Positions 18,900 through 27,633 of a stretch of 64,000 bases of DNA are shown piece after piece; positions within the stretch are counted from its first letter, which is position 1; each line of letters begins with the position of its first letter. Below the pieces are notes generated by a model. The model was not told the origin of the DNA. It worked only from the letters and a program-made list of their open reading frames with translations, and did no database searches. The DNA lies in the NCBI RefSeq assembly GCF_024343575.1, contig NZ_RJUA01000127.1, positions 124,001-188,000 on the forward strand. Direction: 5' to 3'. This DNA is from Lacihabitans sp. LS3-19. Its GTDB lineage: Bacteria > Bacteroidota > Bacteroidia > Cytophagales > Spirosomataceae. A program made the translations under genes and the position numbers.

Positions 18900-19646
18900 T
18901 CAAAATCTGACATTTAAGCCTACATTCCAAACGAAATTGTCACCGGGAATAGTGGATTTAAGTTTGTAAGTAACAATAGAAGATATTCCGACAGGGCAAT
19001 CTTTTCTATTTATTCGTAGTGACTCGTTTATGTATGTTCCTTTTTTGCCATCCAAATCTAAATAAAACAACTGTGGAAATAAACTTAAATAATATTTTTT
19101 ACTGATATCTATATGCGGAAAACGAGGTTGTAAAGACACAAAATAACTGTTTTGGACTGCATAAGAATCGAGGCCTTTAGAATACAAAGCATAAAGGCCT
19201 AACTGAAATTTTGGAGAGTGAATATATACAGGCACTACCTCTGTGGCAACATATCGTTGTGAAATATATCTTTGCTCTTCTTTGCCATTTATAGAAACAG
19301 TACTTGGGCGAATCACATAGGAGGGATGAGCTCCTACATTAAACCCAAAATGCTGCCTGTTTTTGATTTTGAATCGCATCCAATATATATAAGACCACGG
19401 TTTTCCATTCAAACCCCAACGTAGCTCAGGCTCAAAAAATATGCCTTTTTTTCCTAAAGATACATTAAGAATGACCGCTGGTTTTCCATAAGTCAAATTT
19501 GGAAAAAGGGAGATGCCGTTGTTGTTGATATTGATATTAGCAGAGGCTTTTAATGGTTCTTGAACTTTTACACTATCGCTTTTTTGTGCTATTAAATCAA
19601 AAAAAGGCAAGAGAACAAATAGAATGAACAGAAGGGCTTTGAACAT
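18900..19646 (-). CDS. Putative outer-membrane beta-barrel protein
   Basis: A 248-residue protein with a Sec signal (MFKALLFILFVLLPFFDLIAQ). The mature sequence is rich in alternating aromatic/hydrophobic strands (GIFFEPELRWGL, YIYWMRFKI, HFGFNVGAHPSYVI, FQLGLYALYSKGL) and ends in Phe after VWNVGLNVRF, as expected for a small outer-membrane barrel. I do not recognise a specific family. It is translationally adjacent to the AraC gene downstream, so the two are probably co-transcribed. Confidence 0.7.
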   Translation of the reverse strand: MFKALLFILFVLLPFFDLIAQKSDSVKVQEPLKASANININNNGISLFPNLTYGKPAVILNVSLGKKGIFFEPELRWGLNGKPWSYIYWMRFKIKNRQHFGFNVGAHPSYVIRPSTVSINGKEEQRYISQRYVATEVVPVYIHSPKFQLGLYALYSKGLDSYAVQNSYFVSLQPRFPHIDISKKYYLSLFPQLFYLDLDGKKGTYINESLRINRKDCPVGISSIVTYKLKSTIPGDNFVWNVGLNVRF

Positions 19647-20183
19647 ATAATAACTGTTGTTTTTAGATTTTTACCTTACAAAATTAAAGCTGAAAATTAA
19701 TTAAATTTAATAATTTTCAAACCAAAACTTACGAAAATCAAACAATAAATTTAGGAGAACAAACTAGAAAATTTGATTTTAGATACAAGGCCAATCTATA
19801 ATATTAAGTAATAGGATACAATTAGGCCGTTTATGTTCAAATATTTACCGATACAATTAAATTATTTGTGTTAAATATAAAAACTGAAACTTTGACAAAA
19901 AACACTGTTAAATGAACTATCGTCTTTTGAGCACGGAAATAAGTAAAAATCAAATAGACAATTTCATTTTAAGAAATAGGTGTTTCTTTTTAACTAACAC
20001 CTATTACTTCAAATAGGGATAATTTCATAAAACACTTTCTGCAAGCATTATTAAAATATTTTAAAAATAAATCTTCTTTTTTTATGCTTTTCTAAATATT
20101 TTTCCTAAATTTCTATTAGTTAATTCATTAACACGCTATTCAACCTTAAATAAATTTTAATTTATTCTTAATAAGTACCGCTT
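19647..20183. other. Long divergent intergenic region
   Basis: 537 bases between divergent genes with no gene-like frame. It holds the hairpin at 19975-20005 and must contain promoters for both the outer-membrane protein gene and the amidohydrolase operon. I could not place a convincing -33/-7 pair. Confidence 0.6.
19975..20005. promoter_or_regulatory. Perfect 10-bp inverted repeat
   Basis: AATAGGTGTT (19975-19984) and AACACCTATT (19996-20005) are exact reverse complements, separated by 11 bases. No T-run follows on either strand and no gene ends here, so an operator or leader structure for the operon at 20184 is more likely than a terminator. Confidence 0.55.
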
Positions 20184-21482
20184 ATGAAGAGTTTTTATCT
20201 TACCAAACGCTGGCTAAGTCGCCATACACTTGTTACGTTAAGTGTTTGTTTTTGTCTGATTACTGCTCATGTTAGAGCTCAAGACTACGACATAATTATT
20301 AAAAACGGTCGCGTAATTGACCCAAAAAATGGTATAGATGGATTACAAGACCTTGCCATAAAAGATGGGAAGGTTGCCCTCGTTGCCAAATCGATTGACG
20401 CTAAAGCATCACAAGTGGTTGACGCACGTGGTTTTCTAGTTACACCTGGCCTTATTGATATTCATGCTCATGTGTTTTTTGGTACCGAACCAGATCATTA
20501 TTTGAGCAATGGGCTTACTGCTGTCATGCCAGATGGTTTTAGTTTTCGTGTAGGCGTTACTACTTTGGTAGATGCAGGCGGAGCTGGATGGAAATCTTTT
20601 CCCACTTTTAAGAAAAACATCATTGATAATTCCCAAACACGGGTTTTATCTTTCATGAATATTGTGGGAGAAGGCATGGTGGGTGGTGTGCACGAGCAAA
20701 ACCTGGGGGATATGGATGCCCGAATGACGGCCATGGTTGCCAAAAGATACAAAGACTATGTGGTAGGTTTAAAAGTAGCCCATTTTAACGGACCAGAATG
20801 GAAGCCAGTGGATGAAGCTGTAAAGGCGGGTACAGAAGCTAATATTCCAGTTATGATTGATTTTGGAGGAAATAACCCGCCTAAATCTATCCGAGAATTA
20901 TTTTTTGATCACCTAAGGCCTGGGGACATTTTCACCCATGCCTATACAGACCTCAGACCCAATGAAAGCGGAGAAAACAAGGTTCGGGAATTTATAGTAG
21001 ATGATGTCAGTAAAAAAGTGAAGCCATTTGTTTTTGATGCACAAAAAAGAGGGATAATTTTTGATGTGGGTTATGGAGGTGCCAGTTTCAATTATTCTCA
21101 AGCTATGCCAGCCTTGCAGCAAGGCTTTTTTCCAAATACGATTAGTACCGATTTGCATACTGGCAGTATGAATGCTAGTATGAAAGACATGCTGAATATC
21201 ATGTCGAAGTTTTTGCAGATGGGAATGAAACTGCCCGCCGTAATTGAAGCTTCTACTTGGAAGCCGGCTCAGGTGATTCAGCGTGAAGAATTGGGTCATT
21301 TAAGTGTGGGAGCCATTGCCGATATCGCCATTCTTAATTTGCGTGAAGGAAACTTTGGCTTTTACGACAAAACAGGCTTTAAAGTAACTGGAAAGCAGAA
21401 ATTCGAATGCGAAATGACCATAAAAGGTGGTCGAATTGTATACGATTTGAATGGAATCGCCAATCCTATTTACAAAAAATAA
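20184..21482 (+). CDS. Exported amidohydrolase/deacetylase-family metallohydrolase
   Basis: A 432-residue enzyme of the amidohydrolase superfamily, closest in pattern to the dihydroorotase-like 'amidohydrolase/deacetylase' group. The metal pair is His94 and His96 in LIDIHAHVF. KVAHFNGPEW near residue 197 carries the probable bridging lysine, and THAYTDL and STDLHTGS supply further ligands (His, Asp). It would hydrolyse a C-N bond in an N-acyl or cyclic amide. Unlike the cytoplasmic relatives, it begins with a Sec signal (TLVTLSVCFCLITAHVRAQ). It is the first gene of a four-gene operon; in other bacteria this family sits beside SelA-like PLP enzymes acting on glucosaminate-type compounds. Confidence 0.85.
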   Translation: MKSFYLTKRWLSRHTLVTLSVCFCLITAHVRAQDYDIIIKNGRVIDPKNGIDGLQDLAIKDGKVALVAKSIDAKASQVVDARGFLVTPGLIDIHAHVFFGTEPDHYLSNGLTAVMPDGFSFRVGVTTLVDAGGAGWKSFPTFKKNIIDNSQTRVLSFMNIVGEGMVGGVHEQNLGDMDARMTAMVAKRYKDYVVGLKVAHFNGPEWKPVDEAVKAGTEANIPVMIDFGGNNPPKSIRELFFDHLRPGDIFTHAYTDLRPNESGENKVREFIVDDVSKKVKPFVFDAQKRGIIFDVGYGGASFNYSQAMPALQQGFFPNTISTDLHTGSMNASMKDMLNIMSKFLQMGMKLPAVIEASTWKPAQVIQREELGHLSVGAIADIAILNLREGNFGFYDKTGFKVTGKQKFECEMTIKGGRIVYDLNGIANPIYKK

Positions 21483-21513
21483 AACCTAATTATAAATTTT
21501 AACAATAAACATA

Positions 21514-21969
21514 ATGAAAGAAAATCGAAGACCCCTTTTAAAGAAAATTTTAGGCTCTTTTTTAGCTGTAACCGGAATGAGCTATGCTGCCAAAGCTGAG
21601 CCCAATGAAGAAAAAGAAGTATTTAGTGTAGAAACTGACGATGAAATTCCTTTGTTTTCGGGAGCTACTAAATTGGGAAAAATGGTTTTTATAGCTGGAA
21701 AAGGAGCTCATTTTGATGGAGATATTAAGGCACATACCGACCATGTGCTTAAAGAATTAGAGAAAGAACTGATTAAAGCGGGTTCATCTATGCATAAGGT
21801 TCTTAAAGTATCGGTTTTTTTGAACGACATCGCCGACTACAAAGGCATGAATGAGGTATATAAAGGTAGGTTTGGCAAAAAACCGCCAGTACGTACTACG
21901 GTTGCTGTGGCTAAAGGTGGTGTACCTGGAGATTCGCTGGTTGAAATGGACTGTATTGCTTACATATAA
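21514..21969 (+). CDS. Exported RidA-family enamine/imine deaminase
   Basis: A 151-residue YjgF/RidA protein. The fold's signature end is present: PPVRTTVAVAKGGVPGDSLVEMDCIAYI, containing the substrate-carboxylate-binding Arg and the late Glu. An extra 35-residue N-terminus (ENRRPLLKKILGSFLAVTG, ending AAKA) looks like a Tat or Sec signal, which is unusual because RidA normally works in the cytosol. RidA hydrolyses reactive 2-aminoacrylate-like enamines released by PLP enzymes. A PLP enzyme is encoded 11 bases downstream, so it probably finishes that enzyme's reaction outside the cytoplasm. Confidence 0.85.
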   Translation: MKENRRPLLKKILGSFLAVTGMSYAAKAEPNEEKEVFSVETDDEIPLFSGATKLGKMVFIAGKGAHFDGDIKAHTDHVLKELEKELIKAGSSMHKVLKVSVFLNDIADYKGMNEVYKGRFGKKPPVRTTVAVAKGGVPGDSLVEMDCIAYI

Positions 21970-21980
21970 TTTAAAAGAAT

Positions 21981-23186
21981 ATGCAAAGAAGAGATTTACT
22001 TAAAAACTTAGGCGTTATACCTTTAGCTGGTATGTCAGTAAATGGTCTGGACATTACACCGAAAGAGCTTGCTGTAAAAAGAAACCTCTTTGAAGAGCTA
22101 GGTGTAAGAACCTTTATTAATGCGGCAGGTACTTATACCTTTATGACGGGTTCACTGATGCAAGATGAAGTAGTAGAGGCTATTCGCAGCACCTCAAAAG
22201 AATTTTGCCTTTTAGATGACCTTCAAGATAAAGTAGGCGAAAAAATAGCAGCTTTGGTAAAATCGGAATCTGCTGTTGTAACTGCAGGGTGTTTTTCGGC
22301 TATGACTTTGGGGCTTGCGGGCGTACTATCGGGCATGGATACCAAAAAAGTAGCACAAATTCCTCACCTCGAAGGCACAGGTATGAAATCCGAAGTTATC
22401 ATCCAAAAAGGGCATAATGTGGGATATTCGCAGGCACTTACCAACACAGGTTGCAAAATGGTTTTTGTGGAAACCAAAGAAGAAGTAGAAAAGGCAATCA
22501 ATGATAAAACAGCACTGCTTTGGTTTTTGAATATCCAATCAGATCAAGGGAAAATTACACATGAAGAATGGGTGTCTTTAGGAAAAAAACACAATATTCC
22601 CACCATGATCGATATCGCTGCTGACGTGCCTCCGGTTTCTAATTTATGGAAGTTTAATGACATGGGTTTTGATCTAGTATGTATTTCTGGAGGAAAAGCC
22701 ATGCGTGGTCCACAAAGTGCAGGACTGTTGATGGGAAAGAAAAACCTCATAGATGCGGCCCGCTTATCAATGCCACCTAGAGGGTCTACCATAGGTCGCG
22801 GTATGAAAGTCAACAAAGAAGAAGTCGTTGGAATGTATGTGGCATTAGACCATTATGTTAAGCACGATCATGCAGCCGATTGGAAAATGTGGGAAGGACG
22901 TGTGGCCACTATTTCTAAAGCTATTAGTACTTTTCCAGGACTTACTACTGACATAAGGATTCCTAAACTGGGAAATATAACTCCAACACTACACGTGGAA
23001 TGGGATCCGGCTAAAGTAAAAATTAGCTCCAAACAATTGCAAGAAAACCTGAGGAATGGTAGCCCATCGATTGAAATTGTGAATAACGGTGAGAACCACA
23101 TCAGCATGACTACTTGGATGATGAATCCGGGAGAAGATGCAAAAGTAGCAAAACGATTGAAAGAGGAGTTCCAAAAAGCTGTTTGA
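21981..23186 (+). CDS. SelA-like PLP-dependent lyase/transferase, Tat-type N-terminus
   Basis: A 401-residue fold-type I PLP enzyme of the SelA/D-glucosaminate ammonia-lyase-like group. The cofactor lysine is Lys239 in ISGGKAMRGPQSAGLLMGKK. Upstream are SAVVTAGCFSAMTLGLAGVL (phosphate-binding loop) and TMIDIAADVPP, with the Asp that contacts the pyridine nitrogen. The N-terminus (MQRRDLLKNLGVIPLAGMSV) is short and twin-arginine-like, implying export with bound cofactor. Relatives eliminate ammonia from amino-sugar acids, giving an enamine that RidA can hydrolyse. It sits between RidA and a dehydrogenase in one operon. The exact substrate is unknown. Confidence 0.85.
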   Translation: MQRRDLLKNLGVIPLAGMSVNGLDITPKELAVKRNLFEELGVRTFINAAGTYTFMTGSLMQDEVVEAIRSTSKEFCLLDDLQDKVGEKIAALVKSESAVVTAGCFSAMTLGLAGVLSGMDTKKVAQIPHLEGTGMKSEVIIQKGHNVGYSQALTNTGCKMVFVETKEEVEKAINDKTALLWFLNIQSDQGKITHEEWVSLGKKHNIPTMIDIAADVPPVSNLWKFNDMGFDLVCISGGKAMRGPQSAGLLMGKKNLIDAARLSMPPRGSTIGRGMKVNKEEVVGMYVALDHYVKHDHAADWKMWEGRVATISKAISTFPGLTTDIRIPKLGNITPTLHVEWDPAKVKISSKQLQENLRNGSPSIEIVNNGENHISMTTWMMNPGEDAKVAKRLKEEFQKAV

Positions 23187-23229
23187 TTTTAGAAGGTGTA
23201 TAATTCTTCCATTTCTTTTTTTTAGAATA

Positions 23230-24966
23230 ATGAAGCTAAATTATAGAAGAGTATTTTTTCTGGCCGCTTTACCATTTTTTGTCCATTTTACCTTTGCACC
23301 AAAAACCTTTGCTCCAGAGAAAAACGGAGGCTTGATGCTTCCTGGCAATTTTGAGGCCATAGTAGTAGCCGATAGTATTGGTTCTGCTAGGCATTTGGCT
23401 GTAAATTCAAATGGCGACATTTATGTAAAATTGAGAGCCTCTTATAAAAAAGGGAGCAATGTAGCCATGCGGGATACCGATGGAGATGGCAAGGCGGAAA
23501 TCATAGAATATTTCAGCGTTTATGAAGATCCGTCTAATTACGGCACGGCCATGCGAATACACAAGGGCTATTTATATTACAGCTCTTCAGGTCAAATATT
23601 CCGATGTAAATTAATTCCAGGGCAATTGCTTCCCGATAAAAATGTGGAGCTTATTCTTACCGATGATTTTAAAAATGATCCCCATGGATATAATCATACG
23701 GCCAAGCCTTTGACTTTTGACGATAAGGGCATGATGTACGTGCCTTATGGCTCACCGGGAGATGTTTGTCAACTAAAAGACCGAGTGCCCGGAGAGCCGG
23801 GACAATACCCTTGCCCACAACTGGCAGAGCATGCAGGTGTTTGGGTTTTCGACCCCAATATTCCCAATCAAACCATCAAAAACGGGAAACATTTTGCTAC
23901 TGGTATTCGCAGTGCGGTGGCTATCAACTGGAATCCGGTCGATAAGCAATTGTATGTAGTGCAGCATGGTCGTGACGACCTCCACCGCACTTGGCCCGAT
24001 TTATATAGCAAATGGCAAAGTGCTGTTTTACCAGGAGAAGAATTTTTACGGGTAAAAGAAGGAACCGATGCCGGGTGGCCTTATTATTATTACGATCCGA
24101 TACAAAAGAAAAAACTGCTGAATCCGGAATACGGTGGCGACGGGATAAAAGCCGGAAATGGAGATAAATACGAACAACCTATTATTGGATTTCCAGGGCA
24201 CTGGGCTCCAAACGATATTCTATTTTATACAGGAGATCAATTTCCGGAACATTACAAAAATGGGGCGTTTATTGCCTTCCATGGTTCGACAATTCGTTCA
24301 CCCTATTCGCAAGCCGGTTATTTTGTGGCTTTTGTCCCTTATGTAAATGGGGAGTTTTCTCAGAAATGGGAAGTCTTTGCTGATGGTTTTTCAGGTTCTG
24401 ATGCCATAGTAAACACTATGGACGCAAAGTACAGACCAATGGGCTTGGCTCAGGGTTCTGATGGTTCTTTGTTTATTAGCGATTCGCAAAAAGGCAAAAT
24501 CTGGAAGATAAAATACCAAGGTAATAAAGAAAGGTTTGGCAAGAAAGAATTAGCCAAAATGGAGAAAAGAAAGCAAAGCTCCCACATTCGCAACCCCCAT
24601 GAAAAAAAAGACAAACTTAAATCGGGTGCTATGACAGACGGAGAACGCATTTATACCACTTATTGCGTAACCTGTCATTCCAAAAATGGTAAAGGAGATG
24701 GGCAAAGATACCCTCCTCTCGATAACTCAGAATATGTGTCTGGCGACAAGACAAGATTAATAAATATCTTACTAAATGGGCTAAACGAAGAAATAACCGT
24801 AAAAGGGAAAAAATACAATGCAATAATGCCAAGTCACAGCTTTTTATCCAATAGAGATATTGCAGCCGTTTTATCCTACATAAGACAGAATTTCAATAAT
24901 AAATCAACTGAAATTGCACCTGCGGAAGTCAAATTGCTCAGAGAAAAAATGAAATATAATGATTGA
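23230..24966 (+). CDS. Sorbosone/PQQ-type sugar dehydrogenase fused to cytochrome c
   Basis: A 578-residue exported protein: N-terminal signal (RRVFFLAALPFFVHFTFA), then a six-bladed propeller of the glucose/sorbosone dehydrogenase family (about residues 40-430; AGVWVFDPNIPNQ, FATGIRSAVAINWNP, GTDAGWPYYYYDP, PMGLAQGSDGSLFISD). After a charged linker comes a cytochrome c domain with heme motif Cys479-x-x-Cys482-His483 (YCVTCHSKNGKGDG) and a distal Met in NAIMPSHSFLSN. It would oxidise a sugar or sugar acid in the periplasm and send electrons to the respiratory chain through its own heme. It is last in the operon, suggesting it acts on the pathway's substrate or product. Confidence 0.88.
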   Translation: MKLNYRRVFFLAALPFFVHFTFAPKTFAPEKNGGLMLPGNFEAIVVADSIGSARHLAVNSNGDIYVKLRASYKKGSNVAMRDTDGDGKAEIIEYFSVYEDPSNYGTAMRIHKGYLYYSSSGQIFRCKLIPGQLLPDKNVELILTDDFKNDPHGYNHTAKPLTFDDKGMMYVPYGSPGDVCQLKDRVPGEPGQYPCPQLAEHAGVWVFDPNIPNQTIKNGKHFATGIRSAVAINWNPVDKQLYVVQHGRDDLHRTWPDLYSKWQSAVLPGEEFLRVKEGTDAGWPYYYYDPIQKKKLLNPEYGGDGIKAGNGDKYEQPIIGFPGHWAPNDILFYTGDQFPEHYKNGAFIAFHGSTIRSPYSQAGYFVAFVPYVNGEFSQKWEVFADGFSGSDAIVNTMDAKYRPMGLAQGSDGSLFISDSQKGKIWKIKYQGNKERFGKKELAKMEKRKQSSHIRNPHEKKDKLKSGAMTDGERIYTTYCVTCHSKNGKGDGQRYPPLDNSEYVSGDKTRLINILLNGLNEEITVKGKKYNAIMPSHSFLSNRDIAAVLSYIRQNFNNKSTEIAPAEVKLLREKMKYND

Positions 24967-25359
24967 TAATCAGTAACTTATATTTTTTAAGCTAAATAGA
25001 CCAATAAATTTTTGCCCAGACTGCTTTAAGGTTAAAGCAGTAATTGCAGCTCCATCTTTTCAGATTCAAGAAGCAAATTTATCCTTTCAATACAAATTAG
25101 CTTTTCTGATTATTTTTCGAAATTATAAAAATCAAAAAATATTTAAGCGAAAAATTTAATTCACAACCCATTTTAAAGAAATTTGAGAGCTTATAGGAAT
25201 TGAAAAATAAAACCAAGGCCGATATAAATTATAGGGAGGCCTTTTTGATCAACGGAAACAAAATCCTAATCTCCACTACGATTTGAATTATTAAGAAAAG
25301 TTTGAAAGGGTCTAATTTCTTTAAGATAAATAAATTCACTGTTGTGAATGTGCTTTATT
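24967..25359. other. Intergenic between convergent genes
   Basis: A+T-rich, with no gene-like reading frame. The only structure noted is the hairpin at 25215-25243, a candidate terminator. Confidence 0.55.
25215..25247 (+). terminator. Candidate terminator between convergent operons
   Basis: AAGGCC (25215-25220) pairs with GGCCTT (25238-25243), loop 17 bases, followed by TTTTG. The stem is short and lies about 250 bases after the stop of the dehydrogenase gene, so the assignment is weak. Confidence 0.4.
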
Positions 25360-27360
25360 TTAAAAAGACAATTTCAAGCCTAAGATAGCACTTCTGCCTA
25401 CGCCATTTATGCCAGAACCATGCAGTCTGTAATCTGCATTTCCGAGGTTCTGGAGGGCTAAATTTAGGCTAATAGATTTCCAAGAGTAAGAACTAAATAC
25501 GTTTAGTATCTGCCATGGAGCGGTACCTTCTGGGCCAATTCTATTATCAGAAATGTCTCCAGAGGCCAATCTTTTTTGTGCAGAAGCAAATAGAAACTCT
25601 GGCCTTAAAACAAAATTGGATTTTGAAAATTCAATTCCAGTTCTGCCGAAAGTCGGTGGTGTTCTTCTTAATGGCTCATTTTTGGTAATATTTTGGCCAT
25701 AAGTATAAGTTAGATTTCCGAAATACTTCAGAGATTTGTTGATTTTTCCTTCCAAATCCAATTCAAAGCCCTTTAAACTAGCGGATTCCACATTTTCTTT
25801 GATATAGACGGGGTAGCCATTTATCACTTGCTCATCAACCTTTACTCTGGTTATAAGATTACTCAGTTTATTGTAAAATATTGAGCCTGTAATGGCAATA
25901 GGATTTGATTGGAATTTATATCCTAACTCAAAATTATCAGCAAACTCAGGCTTCAAATCATAGGCAGGTATTTCATATCTAAAATCAACAATTCCGAGTG
26001 TTCCCATATCATCAATATTAGGTGCTCTGAAACCTCTATTGTACCGAAAATAGGAATGCGAATTGGTGTTCGGAAAATATGAAATAGCGATACTTGGAAC
26101 TGCAGACTTAAAGTTTAATTCGCTCGTCCCCAATGTTTCGTCTTTTATCCTTAGGTCAATAATATTAAATCTATGGCCAACAGAAAAACTCCATTTGTTT
26201 ATGGTGTAGCTATGTAAGCTATAAACTGCATAACTTGACGCCGAAGATCCATCGGGATACAGTCCTCTGCTTGGGTTTGAAGGGTTGGCTAAATGTAGTT
26301 TTTTATCGCTTTGCACCACATCATGATAAGCTTCAATGCCACTGCTCGCCTTCCAATTTTTAGAAAAATTCGACTGAAAATTAATATTCAACCCTGTAGT
26401 ACCTATTTGGTCATTTTCTTCCGTTAAGTTGGGTGCTCCATTTTTCTGACTTTCTCTTTTCTCGTTGGTTTTTTGCCTTGAAAGCGTTGTATTTATTTGC
26501 TCAAATAATAAGCTTTTTGTTTTTACTGAATATTTGGCATAGCTTAAATTTCTTTTTTGAACCGTAAACTGATTTACCTTGTAATCTTCTAATTGGATTT
26601 TGTGGTAAACAGGCACGTCGCTAGCCTCAAAATATTGATGGGCCAAGGTCAATATGCCTTTTTTGATTTTAAATATCGACTTGAAATTGCCCATTTGCTC
26701 TCCATATCCCGAGTTTTTTTGGATTCCAGTATTCTTTCCGCCCGGCAAATCTCCAAAATTTCTTCTAGTAAAATCAGCCATAATTGCTGCATTTTTAAAG
26801 CCATAAGAGATTTCGGCTCGGCCAGTTTGTTCGATGTTTTGCGTACCCATGCGACCATAAACATTCCCATGAAAACCCGAAGAAAATATTGGATCTTTGG
26901 TAAATACCTGAATTGTACCGCCAAGAGCATCAGAGCCATAAGCCACTGAACCTTCACCTTTCAATACCTCGATTTTTGAAATCGAAAAAGGGTCAATCGT
27001 ATTGAAATATTGGTTGGGCCCATAGCGAAACGTACTGTTGTTTAACCTTATGCCGTCAACTAACAATAAGGTTTGGTTACCAGTGAGGCCACGAACAAAA
27101 GGCGAGCCTCCACCATGATTGGTTTTTTGAACAAAAACACCTGCTGTTCCCATTAATATCTCAGGTGTAGTGCGAGACAAATGACTTTCGATGTATTTAC
27201 TATTTACCGAACTTATGGTCGCAGGTATACTAAAAATCCTACTTTCAGAACGGTTAGCAGTAACAACTACCTCGTTAAGTAAATTGGTTTTATTAATACT
27301 AGAATCTGGCCCTGAGCTAATTATAGTGGCAGAAATTTGTAAAAAAAACAACAAATTCAT
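25360..27360 (-). CDS. TonB-dependent outer-membrane receptor
   Basis: A 666-residue receptor with a short N-terminal signal-like segment. The plug domain is at about residues 30-150 (LNEVVVTANRSESRIFSIPA, TPEILMGTAGVFVQKTNHGG, SPFVRGLTGNQTLLLVDGIR, KIEVLKGEGSVAYGSDALGG). A 22-strand-type barrel ends RSAILGLKLSF. The layout matches the heme/vitamin B12/siderophore class rather than SusC, as there is no N-terminal carboxypeptidase-like domain and no SusD partner. It imports a scarce ligand with TonB energy. Stands alone. Confidence 0.9.
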   Translation of the reverse strand: MNLLFFLQISATIISSGPDSSINKTNLLNEVVVTANRSESRIFSIPATISSVNSKYIESHLSRTTPEILMGTAGVFVQKTNHGGGSPFVRGLTGNQTLLLVDGIRLNNSTFRYGPNQYFNTIDPFSISKIEVLKGEGSVAYGSDALGGTIQVFTKDPIFSSGFHGNVYGRMGTQNIEQTGRAEISYGFKNAAIMADFTRRNFGDLPGGKNTGIQKNSGYGEQMGNFKSIFKIKKGILTLAHQYFEASDVPVYHKIQLEDYKVNQFTVQKRNLSYAKYSVKTKSLLFEQINTTLSRQKTNEKRESQKNGAPNLTEENDQIGTTGLNINFQSNFSKNWKASSGIEAYHDVVQSDKKLHLANPSNPSRGLYPDGSSASSYAVYSLHSYTINKWSFSVGHRFNIIDLRIKDETLGTSELNFKSAVPSIAISYFPNTNSHSYFRYNRGFRAPNIDDMGTLGIVDFRYEIPAYDLKPEFADNFELGYKFQSNPIAITGSIFYNKLSNLITRVKVDEQVINGYPVYIKENVESASLKGFELDLEGKINKSLKYFGNLTYTYGQNITKNEPLRRTPPTFGRTGIEFSKSNFVLRPEFLFASAQKRLASGDISDNRIGPEGTAPWQILNVFSSYSWKSISLNLALQNLGNADYRLHGSGINGVGRSAILGLKLSF

Positions 27361-27633
27361 ATTATACTTTTGATAAATACATTAAGTCTTTTGTAACATT
27401 CCCTAGGCCGAAATAAACTTTATTTACATCTCATTTAATTACGCTCAGATGTACGTTAATTTCTAAAAAAACATTTTAATTTAAGGACTGCTTGACACAA
27501 ACATACGGTCTAATTCAAAAATACACTAAAATTGCATATTATTTAAGTATTATTTTTTGAGAAAACTTTGCTTTTTTTGAGAATTATTGAATTTAAAAAT
27601 AGAGATCAAAGAGAATCTTGCCCTGTATTATAG

